Part shown: one piece after another, positions 1-11,564 of the stretch | Position numbering within the stretch: the first letter of the stretch is position 1 | Layout: each line of letters starts with the position of its first letter | From: Nyssa sinensis | Lineage: Eukaryota; Streptophyta; Magnoliopsida; Cornales; Nyssaceae | Direction of reading: 5' to 3' | NCBI GenBank assembly: GCA_008638375.1 | Contig: CM018041.1 | Span: forward strand, 1,178,001-1,242,000 | DNA: 64,000 nt | Notes under the pieces: generated by a model | Told to the model about the DNA's origin: nothing | Databases searched by the model: none | The model's input: the letters and a program-made list of their open reading frames with translations, nothing else | Position numbers and translations under genes: made by a program

Positions 1-2462
1 GATCTCCCAGGCATAGATATCTTTGTCTCTACTGCAGATCCAGAGAAAGAACCTCCTCTTGTCACGGCAAATACAATCTTATCTATTCTAGCTGCTGATT
101 ATCCTGTAGAAAAGCTTGCTTGCTATGTTTCTGATGATGGAGGTGCCCTTTTAACCTTTGAGGCCATGGCAGAAGCTGCAAGCTTTGCTAATATGTGGGT
201 CCCATTTTGCCGGAAACATGATATTGAGCCCAGGAATCCAGAAAGTTATTTCAATTTGAAGAGGGATCCTTATAAGAACAAGGTGCGGCCAGACTTTGTG
301 AAGGATCGTAGACGGGTGAAGCGTGAGTATGATGAGTTTAAGGTCCGCATTAATGGCCTGCCAGACTCTATCCGCCGGAGATCAGATGCCTATCATGCTC
401 GGGAGGAAATAAAGGCCATGAAGCAACAGAGACAGAAGACAGATGATGAACCTGTGGAGAGTGTGAAGATCCCAAAGGCTACATGGATGGCTGATGGAAC
501 CCATTGGCCTGGGACTTGGATGAATCCTGCACCAGAGCACTCTAAGGGTGATCATGCTGGAATAATTCAGGTATTATTTGATCAGTACACCTACTCACTG
601 TTAATGTTGTCTATGAGACAGTTAAGATTTTGAAGCTTAACAAAGCAGCAGGACTCGAAAGATGGGAAGAAAAGCTAAACACGACCTTCTTAATTGATGC
701 AGGTGATGTTGAAACCTCCCAGTGATGAACCGTTAAGGGGCACCGCTGACGATACCAGGCTAATTGACCTGACTGATGTTGATATCCGTCTTCCTCTGCT
801 TGTTTATGTTTCCCGTGAGAAGCGTCCTGGCTATGATCATAACAAGAAAGCAGGGGCCATGAATGCCCTGGTCCGAGCCTCTGCAATTATGTCTAATGGC
901 CCCTTCATTCTCAACCTTGATTGTGACCACTACATCTACAACTCCCAGGCCATGAGAGAAGGCATGTGTTTCATGATGGATAGAGGTGGGGACCGGATTT
1001 GTTATGTCCAGTTCCCCCAGAGGTTTGAGGGTATTGACCCTTCTGACCGTTATGCCAATCACAACACCGTTTTCTTTGATGGCAATATGCGAGCTCTTGA
1101 TGGGCTCCAGGGTCCAGTGTATGTCGGAACCTGGATGCCTCTTTAGAAGAATTGCCCTTTATGGCTTTGACCCACCGCGATCGAAAGAGCACCACCCTGG
1201 TTGCTGCAGCTGCTGCTTTGCCCGTCGTAAGAAGCATGCCACAGTTGCTAATACACCAGAAGAGAACCGGGCCCTGAGAATGGGTGATTCTGACAATGAA
1301 GACATGAACCTCTCCCTGGCTCCTAAGAAGTTTGGAAACTCTACTTTCCTTATCGATTCAATCCCAGTGGCAGAGTTCCAAGGTCGTCCCCTTGCAGATC
1401 ATCCAGCAGTGAAGAATGGACGGCCACCTGGCGCTCTCACCATTCCCCGAGAGCTTCTTGATGCATCAACTGTTGCGGAGGCAATCAGTGTCATCTCTTG
1501 CTGGTATGAAGACAAGACTGAGTGGGGACAGCGTGTTGGGTGGATTTATGGGTCTGTTACTGAAGATGTGGTCACAGGGTATAGGATGCACAATAGGGGA
1601 TGGAAATCAGTTTACTGTGTGACCAAGCGGGATGCTTTCCGTGGGACTGCCCCAATCAATCTCACAGATAGGCTCCATCAGGTCCTCCGCTGGGCCACTG
1701 GCTTCGGTTGAGATATTCTTTTCCCGCAACAATGCCCTATTGGCAAGCTCAAGAATGAAGTTTTTGCAGAGGATTGCATACCTCAATGTTGGAATTTACC
1801 CCTTTACCTCCATCTTCCTTATTGTCTACTGTTTTCTCCCTGCACTTTCCCTCTTCTCTGGCCAGTTTATTGTCCAAACCCTCAATGTCACCTTTCTTTT
1901 ATACCTTCTGATCATCACTGTTACCCTCTGTTTGCTTGCCGTGCTTGAAGTCAAGTGGTCAGGCATTGCACTAGAGGAGTGGTGGAGGAATGAACAGTTT
2001 TGGTTGATTGGAGGCACCAGTGCCCACCTTGCTGCCGTGCTTCAGGGGCTACTAAAAGTTATTGCTGGTATTGAAATCTCTTTCACCTTGACATCGAAAT
2101 CAGGTGGCGATGATGAAGATGACGAGTTTGCTGATCTTTATCTTGTCAAGTGGACATCCCTCATGATTCCACCAATCACAATAATGATGACTAACTTGAT
2201 TGCTATAGCAGTTGGGTTTAGCAGAACAATATACAGTGTTATACCGCAGTGGAGTCGTCTGATAGGTGGGGTTTTCTTCAGTTTTTGGGTTTTGGCACAT
2301 CTCTACCCCTTCGCTAAAGGCCTGATGGGAAGGAGGGGGAGGACGCCCACCATTGTTTTTGTTTGGTCGGGACTTATTGCCATCACCATATCCCTTCTTT
2401 GGGTGGCGATCAATCCCCCAGAAGGCACTAACCAAATTGGAGGCTCATTCCAGTTTCCCTGA
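1..2462 (+). CDS. CSLD3: Cellulose synthase-like protein D (CSLD2/3 type), 5'-truncated by the window, two +1 frameshifts
   Basis: Family 2 glycosyltransferase of the CSLD group. These are Golgi or plasma-membrane polysaccharide synthases needed for tip-growing cells such as root hairs (family knowledge). Exon 1 is 1-570, already in frame at base 1; the intron is 571-702 (GT...AG); the last exon is 703-2462. About 775 residues are visible, so roughly 370 N-terminal residues with the RING-like zinc finger and first TM segments lie upstream. All catalytic signatures are present in order: SDDGG (about nt 130), DCDH (about 920), TED (about 1560) and QVLRW (about 1680). A block of C-terminal membrane helices follows, ending in GGSFQFP. 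Two single-base insertions break the frame: one at 1131/1132 inside VYVGT-GCLFRR, one at 1703/1704 inside RWATG-SVEIFF. Without them the alignment to the family is continuous, so sequence error is likelier than a pseudogene. The CSLD2-versus-CSLD3 choice is inferred from gene order. Confidence 0.95.
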
Positions 2463-3933
2463 TAAGTCATTTTTCCCCCTTCTCAAAGTGAATCTGTTAA
2501 GCAACATTCCTTCGATAAATTCTTTTCTCAAGAAGTCTGATCATGCTGGTGAACAGAGTTGGTATGTTCCATGCCTTTGCACTTTTTGTAGTTTTTCAAC
2601 AAAATCAACCAACTTAGGTCCTTATTTTTTTGGGGATCTACTAAAGGAATTCTGTGTTGCAATTTTAGTATAGTTTTAGTGGACATTTTAGCAATTTGAG
2701 CAACTTGGATTGCGCTTAGAGGAATGGAATGTGTGGTTATGAAACCATTTTTATTTATTTATTTTATATGATGTCTGATATAAATTATTCATTAAATGTT
2801 TGTTTAAATTTGTGAATTAGGAGTTGCACTTGGGTGCATTCTTTTAATTTGGAGAGATGACTTTGGAATCAAAGCCAGACTGTTAAGTGGATTCTTATTA
2901 GATCTTTTATATTTTGATTATCAACAATCCTGCGCTGACTTGTCAAATATTTCCTTTTCCTTCTTTTCTTTTTTAGTTGGAGTTGCTAATTCTACTTTTC
3001 CATTGTTCTGAACTGGAGAAGTACCAGATCTGGAGAAGGAAACCGATTTCTTCTGTTCTGAATAATTTGTACTACCTTAAGTTATGGCTGGACCCTCGCT
3101 GGCTGAACCTAAATGGGCCTTTAACCCCCAACTGTAGGGGGTCCCCTTCCTTTAGGAATTTGGAGCACAAGAAGTGAATTCATGAATGAGTTTTTGTTTT
3201 TGTTTTATTTATTTATTTGTTTAGTTTGGGGTATTTGGCCAAAAAAATAGAACCTCTTACACTTCAACACTAAACTCAAGATCAACTCCATACTACTCGA
3301 CCAACAACGAAAAGTTAATGAATGATTAAAATAATAATTATAAAATTAAAAAAGAGCCAGCAAGAATGCAGGCTACTTATCCCACCATCTGTGTCTGCAT
3401 CTCTCTCTATATCTCTTTAAGTGACAGTTAGTTTAATACTAATTACATAATGCACTTTACATAGGAAAATGTTTAAGACACAAGTAGATTTAACGTGCAT
3501 TTATTAGAGTGAATTACACTTGTGTTTAGGAGTGAGAAATTTATTTAAAAAATCTGCTACGTATAACATCACTCATTTCCATTTGATCACATGGGCAACA
3601 AGCAAAAAAGCTCAATTGATGTTAAAGTGCTTGAATAGATTACGAAACGCTCAAAATAGATGCTCGAGTACTTGAGTCATCAAAAGCTTGTAAGACTTTG
3701 TACACTCCATATCCAAAATTTCTCTCCCCCAAGAATATAGAAAGAAATTATGAAAATAAAGGTGCTTTTAATGTTTTCATCTTCTAAAACAGAAGGATCT
3801 GGCTAAAATTAGGTAATTTTTTTCTTCTTCTTTTGGTGGGGTGGGAAGGGGAGGGTGAGAGGGACCTGGTAAAGGATAGCTCGAAAGAAAAGTAAAAAAA
3901 AGAGGAAAAATCTCCTTTCATTCAAGGAAGCAT
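2463..3933. other. 3' flank of CSLD, no further gene seen
   Basis: AT-rich sequence downstream of the CSLD stop, presumably including its 3' UTR. Only short, unconserved reading frames occur on either strand. I see no recognisable element before the MITE that starts near 3934. Confidence 0.5.
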
Positions 3934-4290
3934 TAGGACTATAAATGAGTCGAGTTGAGCCGAGTAGTGGGTTGTTCAAGTTCGATTCGTTAAAATAAAC
4001 GAGTTTCAAATTGTATTCAAGCTCAACTTGTTAATTTTTCGAGTTGATCTCAAATGAGCCTTTAATCGAGTCAATCTTAAGCCTGAACTTGAGTAACCCG
4101 ATTTTTTATATAGTATTAAACTTCTTTTGGTTTAACTAACCGAGCTGGAGCCGAGTTCAATAAATTAACGAGCCACAAAATTTGTTCAAGTTTGACTTGT
4201 TTTTCTTCGGAGCCGATCCCGAACAAGCATCTAGTCAAGCCAATCATGAGCTTGAGCTCAAATAGCTCCGCTCGTTTTACAATCGTAGGT
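3934..4290. mobile_element. hAT-like MITE with GAGTCGAG-rich ends
   Basis: The left end reads ggactataaatgagtcgag. The right end, reverse complemented, reads acgattgtaaaacgagcgg followed by more gagc-rich sequence. The ends are imperfect inverted repeats, and the interior is dense in gagctc/cgagtt words. This composition fits a common class of plant non-autonomous DNA elements. No clean target duplication was found, so the limits are approximate. Confidence 0.45.
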
Positions 4291-4314
4291 AGCAGTCCAT
4301 CTCTAGTGACTAAA

Positions 4315-4431
4315 GAATCAAGCCAGAGTAAAACTCTTTTATATACACACCAATGGGTTCAAAAACTAGGGACTTGCTGAGGTTAAGCATTTATCACCTC
4401 GGCTCCTACCACTTGAGCTACTCCTTGGGGT
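4315..4431 (-). mobile_element. tRNA-derived SINE remnant
   Basis: On the minus strand, starting near 4430, the sequence aaggagtagctcaagtggta resembles a tRNA D-arm/A box. About 75 bases on, a degenerate B box lies around the motif tttgaaccc. Both fit a Pol III SINE head. The 3' tail and target duplication are eroded. Confidence 0.4.
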
Positions 4432-4702
4432 TGAAAAAGGGGGTTCTTGTAGTACTTAAAACTATAAAAAAAAAAAAAAGAAACCTATAATCCTAACCAC
4501 ATCCTAATTACTACCCTTAAAACCTCCCATTCATGCAGGAGGCATGAACCTAGTTGTTGAAGCAGCAGAGACGCGTGTTCAAGCTAACCTCAATTCCCAA
4601 GCACAAAACCACTATCACTCATTCATAATGAAATCAAAACACACCAGATCGGAAACAACTCATAATTGTGATCAGCCAAACCATTCATTCCACAACACCC
4701 AC

Positions 4703-5458
4703 ATGGCCATTTCCATGAACTTATCATCAGTTCTTCTCATGACATTAATGATCATCTCAAGATCCACTGCTACAAACATGCCTTCAAGAAACCAAGACCT
4801 TCTTGTTGCCATTGAAGAAATGCAGACAGCCAACTACTTCACCTTCGTCATGCTGATCAACATGGCCCCGGCAAACCTATTTCAAGGGAATGTCACTTTC
4901 TTGATGCCCAATGACCGGACACTCTCAAGAATCATGATGCCGGAGAATGCTGTTGCAGATTTCTTGCTCCGCCATTCGATTCCATCTCCTCTGCTTTTCA
5001 ACTACCTAGAACATATCCCAACAGGTTCCATTATTCCAACATCAAAGCCAGAGTTCATGCTTAAGATTTCCAACAATGGCAGGAGGAGTTTTTATCTTAA
5101 TAATGTCCGAATCATTAGCCCCAACCTTTGCACTGCAGGGTCATCAATTAGATGCCATGGCATTGATGGGGCAGTGCAACCAACAAAGATGCCAGAGCAT
5201 AACACTACACATCCTTTACCTTCTTGCTCTAATAGGAGTGCGAGTCCCGTTGCACCGGCTGTGCCTCCTGCTCCATTGCGGCCATCACCGGCGCCTGCAG
5301 TTGGTGGCCTTAATCTGACTCCTTCAACTGCACCAACACCAACTGAAACAAATGACAGTACTCCACAAAAATCAGGTTCTTCTCAAAGGTTGTCATATGG
5401 AGGATTGTTCCACTTCATAACAATATGTTTGATGTTTACAATGAAGTATTCTATATAG
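4703..5458 (+). CDS. FLA: Fasciclin-like arabinogalactan protein, single FAS1 domain
   Basis: Secreted cell-surface proteoglycan of the FLA family, linked to wall adhesion (family knowledge). One exon. I place the start at 4703 because MAISMNLSSVLLMTLMI gives a signal peptide at the N terminus; an in-frame ATG at 4544 would add 53 polar residues ahead of it and is less likely. One FAS1 domain covers about residues 25-165. Its H1-like motif is VTFLMPNDRTL and its H2-like motif is YLNNVRIISPNLC, followed by RCHGIDGAVQP. Next comes a Pro/Ala/Ser stretch typical of arabinogalactan glycosylation (SPVAPAVPPAPLRPSPAPA). A hydrophobic C terminus (LFHFITICLMF) looks like a GPI-anchor signal. The length, 251 aa, is short because there is one FAS1 domain. 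The position between CSLD and ATAD3 matches At5g16920 in Arabidopsis, from memory. Confidence 0.85.
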   Translation: MAISMNLSSVLLMTLMIISRSTATNMPSRNQDLLVAIEEMQTANYFTFVMLINMAPANLFQGNVTFLMPNDRTLSRIMMPENAVADFLLRHSIPSPLLFNYLEHIPTGSIIPTSKPEFMLKISNNGRRSFYLNNVRIISPNLCTAGSSIRCHGIDGAVQPTKMPEHNTTHPLPSCSNRSASPVAPAVPPAPLRPSPAPAVGGLNLTPSTAPTPTETNDSTPQKSGSSQRLSYGGLFHFITICLMFTMKYSI

Positions 5459-7859
5459 TGGATTACAATTTGAAAAGGTTGATTGTACTAACTGGATCTA
5501 TATATACTCAATTGTAGGGTTGGAATGTTATGTTTATGTCATTTTATACAATTTCATCCCCTACTCTATTAGAAAAGGACCATTCCTTGATGGAAAAGGT
5601 TAAAAATAATGATTTCTCTCTCTCCTAAATACAAGGTAATGGACTCGTGCTCGCCTGTATTTATCATATTAGGGTCTCAACTTCTTGTGTCTAAAAGTGA
5701 AAAATTTTTGTGATGTATAACATTATTCTTTCCTAATGGAATGCAAGTGCCATGTGCATGTTTGTGTGTAAGGACAGTTACTGCGTTGCCATGTCATTCA
5801 TGGCCATTTAGATAGTGATATTTTCTGAGTTTCTCAGCTAAGTAATGGAAGTGAATCTTAACCAAAAAAAAAATTAATGATAGTAAATCTTCGAACATAG
5901 AGATTTTACATACGAAAAAGAATAATTATCCATATGACACGTTCATGAAATAATTTCTCATCCATATAAAAATAGTTAATATGGACAAAGTTAATTATTA
6001 TTACTTTAACTAAGGGAACTGTTAAGGGAACATGTGAATTCAGGAGTCTCACATCAAATAATAAATATAAGGAAAGACTAATATATATAATTGAGTTTAA
6101 GACTTAACAACTTAAACTTTTGGTTCAAGTTGAGATTTAACATGTGTATCGGGACCTTTTTTGTAGATTCTCCATATATGAATTGATCGGAATGTTTAAA
6201 AATATCTCAAATTCATCTCGACATTTTTATCTATTAAACAAATAAATTTTAAATCTATTTCAAATATTTGAATATTCTGAATATTACAATTTCAAAAATA
6301 TTATACAAAGGGTGTTCCTTTTTTATATTTATATTTTAACATATATCAATTTTTTTAAAAGTCAAAATTTATTTAATTTTATAAATTATCGAATAAATGT
6401 TGAATGCCTGAATTTGTTACTTTTAAAACTACTTTTATATTAATTGTACTTTTCAAATACAAAAAGCACATTTACGAAAACACAATTTTAAATATGTTAT
6501 TAGATGAAACTAATATAACACAATCAACTCATCAGTATAAACACTTGTGATCAAATTTTTTTTTTTGTCGGCATAGTGTTACTCTTTCTCAAGACACATA
6601 TTTGTGCGTTTTCTCCACATGCCCACTTTTTATAGGAAAGCCATAGACTAGGCCAAACATAAATAAACGAAAAAAAATCTCCTATCAACGTAGGTAAGTC
6701 ATGAAGGGGAACTTGCAAAAGGTTAAAGCAACTGAGTCTTAACATCCAAAATGTAAGCCAAGTGAATTTAAGAGAGACTTGTTTCATTCCCCTCTACAAA
6801 GGAGGGATTAAAGATACAATATATCAAATCATTGCATTTTGTGGAAGCTTGCTAAAGCCATTGATGGATTCATATACAAAATGTTGGGTGAAAAACTAAA
6901 AAAATAAATAAATCTTAGACTTAATAGCTGGCATTGTAGATATTATACTTTTATTTTCTCAGATCAATTTGCATACAAGATGGAAAAATATAATAATAAA
7001 ATTGAATATTACATTTTTTAATGAGTCTGTCACGTATGTGTGACGACACTATATGATTTTAACAAATAGTCAAAGTTGTTAAAATGAGATTGTACAATGA
7101 ATCGATGAGAGGACTACAAAATCGAATCGTAGGATCAAATTAACAAGCGTAAAATTTTATTAAATGAGAAAACTTAATACTAATTAATATTTTTGTGTTG
7201 TAAGAATTCTTAAAAATACACCATGAATAAGTTTAAAACTCACAAATAATAATGAAAAAAATTGTAATAAACATTTAAGATTCAAAACCTTCCACTGGTC
7301 CTTATTTCTTAGTATATTAGTATAACACAAATATTTTATTTATATAACATTTAACTAAGATAATACACTAAAATATTTTATGTATTAAACTATTTAATTT
7401 ACATAAAAGTAAAATTGACTTAAATTAAGTAGTATAACACTAAATTATTCTAAGCCAAAACGTGAGAAAAGTTTATGATATAATTGTATCACTTAAGTTT
7501 ATTAAATAAATTTTGGTATTTGTTTATAATAATATTATGATTTCGAATTATATATTAATAAAAATATTTGTAATAGAATCCGAAGTTAATTCAAAATCTT
7601 AGTAAACTTATGAACAATTCAAAAAGTTCGTACCGTGTAGAGATTTTTGATAGATCTAATTTATTTAGTATTTTTGAAGTATAAAATGGTAAGATTATAA
7701 GATTAGAATCGAAATTTAACACCCATGCAAATAGTAAATTTTACATGAATTCTACAAAATACTAAAAATAATCATCAAATCATGTGAACGAGGGTGAGGT
7801 AAAATAATTTCTACACCTAAATTGTTTCACCTTATTAACTCAAAATTGAGATTTACTGG
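5459..7859. other. AT-rich intergenic region
   Basis: No coding frame with any family resemblance on either strand. It holds an LTR-like remnant at 6020-6155. The stretch 6160-7860 is strongly AT-rich and otherwise featureless to me. Confidence 0.5.
6020..6155 (+). mobile_element. Solo or TRIM-like LTR remnant with primer-binding-site-like sequence
   Basis: The sequence begins tgttaaggga and ends tttaaca (TG...CA) after 123 bp. It carries caagactt/aacaacttaaa words often seen at the 3' ends of plant LTRs. It is followed by tgtgtatcgggac, a degraded form of the tggtatcagagc primer-binding site for initiator tRNA-Met. No internal retrotransposon genes follow. Confidence 0.4.
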
Positions 7860-7867
7860 TAGATCAT

Positions 7868-8398
7868 AAGAGTGTCAATTCGTGTTATCGTGTCGTGTCA
7901 AGACATACATATTCGAAAATATATGTGAACCCTAACCTGATACTATTAACAAATCATGTCAAGTTTCAAAACCCAAACCTAATCCATTTATTAGACAGGT
8001 TACACGTGTCAACACGCTTAACTCGTTTATTTTAATTTATAAAAAATTAAAATTTATCTTTCTTTTAATATGTATAGATAATTTTCAAGTTTAGTAACTT
8101 TGAACATGAACCAAATCAAAGTAAAAACTTCTTTTATAAATAAAAAATCTTCGAACCTTGATAAATATTTGATATAAGACAAATTATCTTAACTCATAAT
8201 ATTTTTTATAATTAAACGTGTTAAGTCATGTTAAACGAGTTGATATTAATAAAACCCAAACATAATTTATTTATTAATTGTGTTGTACGTGTTAACTCGT
8301 TTATGACCAAAATTTATTTATGCTTAACCCAAACATGTTAAATTCGTATCGTATACGTGTCTTGTTAACGTGTCTTTGTTAAAAATCGATATTCCTAA
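7868..8398. mobile_element. hAT-like MITE rich in cgtgtcgtgtc words
   Basis: The left end is agtgtcaattcgtgttatcg and the right end contains cgtgtctttgttaaaaatcg, giving degenerate inverted ends. The element is flanked by near-identical 8-mers, tagatcat (7860-7867) and tagattat (8399-8406), consistent with an hAT target duplication. Its 3' part was later copied in the tandem duplication at 8264-8657. Confidence 0.45.
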
Positions 8399-8657
8399 TA
8401 GATTATGAATAGTGGTCCGTCCTTGTAAGAGGGTGATCAAGCCAACCCATTGCCAAACACAATTTATTTATTAATTGTGTTGTACGCGTTAATTCGTTTA
8501 TGACCAAAATTTATTTATGCTCAACTCAAACCTGTTAAATTCGTATCGTATACGTGTCTTGTTAACGTGTCTTTGTTAAAAATCGATATTCCTAATAGAT
8601 TATGAATAGTCGTCCGTCCTTGTAAGAGGGTGATCAAGCCAACCCATTGCCAACCAG
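8264..8657. repeat. 197-bp tandem duplication, two copies
   Basis: Copy 1 is 8264-8460 and copy 2 is 8461-8657. They differ at only about eight positions (for example cgtg/cgcg, actcg/attcg, gtggtc/gtcgtc). The unit joins the 3' part of the adjacent MITE to about 60 bp of flank, so duplication came after MITE insertion. It ends about 325 bp upstream of the ATAD3 start codon. Confidence 0.9.
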
Positions 8658-8981
8658 CCATGTCCCGAACCAAAACGTAACCACTAAGCCAGAGTGGTCC
8701 CATTTTCCGGTTCAACCTTGGACTGGGTGTAAACTAACCCTGCCCCAAAACCGCCATGTAGAGAGTGATAACTGAAAAGCCATTAAGCCCTACAAAAACC
8801 CTGAAACTGCTCCCTTCCTTTTTATGGAGTTTTTCTTGTACAACTACATTGCTTTTCTTGTCCTTCAAGCCATTCCTTTTCTGTCAACAAATCTGTTGAA
8901 GTTCTTACAGTTTGTACGGTCAAAATCTAGACTTGTATTGTATTGTTTTGTTCTTTGGAGCTTTTGGGGTTTTGGAGAGAA

Positions 8982-11528
8982 ATGGCCAGGACTTCTGCTG
9001 CAGGGTTTATCTCAGCCCTAGCCGTTGCAACCTTAGGCGTGGACCATGCTTATGCTGATGGCGCTTTCAACTTTTCTCCATTCCCTTCGTCTTCACCGGC
9101 TTCAACATCTCCTCAAGCTTCTTCAGAATCATCTCCGCCGTCCCAGGCTTCAGCAGCGAATGCCGAACCTCCACGTGTTCGCAACGATAACCCACGAACA
9201 ACGTCAGCTGGGTTCGATCCCGAGGCGCTGGAGAGGGGTGCAAAAGCACTGCGAGAGATTAGCAGCTCCGCCCATGCCAAAAAGGTTTGGAATTTGGGTT
9301 ATTTGTGTTGCTTTTTTTTTTTTTTTTTTGTTTATGGGATGATTGTGTTTTGTTGAGGAAAATTGCTGGGGCCTATAAACATCTTTGACACAGGTTTTGT
9401 TAATGGTCTTTTTGTGCTTTGATTTGATGTATAATGTTAATTAATGGATTTGTAGATCAAGTTTTCTTTGATTAATTAATACCGGGTCGGTGTTGGTTTA
9501 TTAGGTGTTTGAGGGAATGAAAAAGAAGGAAGAGACGAGGCAGACAGAATTGGCCGGGAAAGCATCAGAGTTTAAAGCAATGCAAGCTCAAGCTGAAACT
9601 GTAAAATTGATTTCCTTATATTTTGATAATTATGTGTCTCTTAAATTTGGGCAGTAGGAATTTAGAATCCCCATCCCCTTCATCTGTTCTTGTAATGGAT
9701 CCATTTATTGGTCTTTTTTTATACGAAGTCCTGATTGGAATTTTCGGGTTTATTGCTTCTTTTTTTTCTTGTCTGGTTTTTTAGAATTTTGATGAAGTGG
9801 TTCGTTTAGGGTGGTTCTCCTGTGTCTATAGTTAGCTCTGATCTAGAGATAGTAGAAGCCAAAAGTGACATTAACGTTTTAAGGTCGTGATTGGACCTAT
9901 TTTAGGGCTATAATATACATACTTGAAATTTACTTCACCAAGAGAATAAGACAGAAAAAAAAGATCCTGGGTTTCACTGGATGGCTCTTGGATCATCTCA
10001 GACAGTGTTGTCAAAGGCAATCGCCTCGTCGCTTAGACTATCGGGTATGGCAATTTTTAGTGCTATCGCCTTAACATATTCTAGGCCAGGACATCTTCAA
10101 AGAGGCGATCACCGTACGTATGACGAGAGGCGATTAAGCGATAATCATTTTAGTTGTAACATTATTTTACTTGTATGCCTCTTATGTTTATAGTGTTATA
10201 TACACTTATTTAACAATTCTAATAATTCTATAAGAGACATGTCAATATAAAAAAATATAGTTGTAGTTTAAAAGTATTATTGTCCGATCTAGTAATAAAA
10301 GTATTATTATCAAACATAAAACTAGCCTAATAAACAGTTAAATTATTTGAGTTGTTGCAAAAAATTTAAAATTTTGGAAAAAGTAACACTTTCAACATAA
10401 ATTTTTTTAAGGATTGACATTTCATCTTTTATAACTAGCCAACTATCATCATTATTCACAAAATTTGAGCTTGCCTACTATGAAACATTTTTCTTCTATC
10501 AACCAAATTGATCATCTATATGGAAAGTCTTTCCAACATAGGCTTGATTTTTTGAGAATTAGTTTAGATGTCTATGAAATTGGACCTATAATGTCTTCCA
10601 TATTATTAGGACTAGCAAATAAGACTTGCATAGATAACAAAACTTTGAATATTAATTTAAAAAAAATGTGTTAAAATTTAAAATAGTTACATCACTTATA
10701 TACGTCTTATGTAACTTTTAGATGGAGCTTTTTAGTGTTACTATAATGATAAGATATTATTTAATTTATAATGAATTAACTTTTAATGTGTAATATATTT
10801 TTTTGATTGTTTTTATTAATTAGCACCTTACTACACTGCTAGCATTTTTTTGTTGTCTCGCTTTTCGGACAATGTGAGACCTTAGTGTCCCTTTCGCCTT
10901 TTAACTACTTTGATCCCTGATCAAAAAAATTAAAAGTAAGAAAATTGGTAGGCCTCCCACTTTAATCACCATCAGTCCAAAACATAAAATAAATAGTTAG
11001 ATTTCATATTCACATTTCATATTCAGGAAGACAGGATATTGTTTTATGATATTAATAGATGTTTGCTAGTTCACTGTCCTTTTAACCTAAGTACCTAACA
11101 AATGCTGAAATGTACCTCCTGTTGCTTAATGTTATTGTTTCCTGAGCACAGAAATAATGAATTAGCAAATTATTGTGTGGGGGGTCAACTTAGGAATTTT
11201 TTGTTGAATCTTTTCCTTTTAGTTTTAGTTGGCCCATGTCTCCTATGTAGGATGTTTAAGTTTGAGTCTTCTCTTGGCTCCTAGACTTACAAATTTTAAA
11301 TAGTGAGTTTTGGCCACATTGTTCAGCATCAAGGAGGTAGAATTTCTTAAATAAAATTCTCAAAACAACTTTTTGCAAGGAGTTATGTGACCTAAAAACA
11401 TATATGTGCCCATTTGGACTCTTATAAATCCAAATCCAGATTAGATACGTGTACAATTGTTTCATGGTTTAATTTTGTCAATTCTTTGCCTTTAGATTTC
11501 TTCACTTCCTTCTGGACTCAATAAATTC

Positions 11529-11564
<36 letters not shown>

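Noticed and set aside
1..2462. CSLD as a pseudogene
   Set aside because: All catalytic motifs and membrane segments are intact and both lesions are +1 indels like those in neighbouring housekeeping genes; sequence error is simpler.
4459..4530. A-run with ctataa/cctataa flanks as a micro-insertion or TATA box for the FLA gene
   Set aside because: The flanking match is too short and the A tract alone explains it; position relative to a start site is unknown.
7070..7715. Possible AT-rich DNA element with agattgtac / attagaatcg ends
   Set aside because: End similarity is too weak to separate from AT-rich background.
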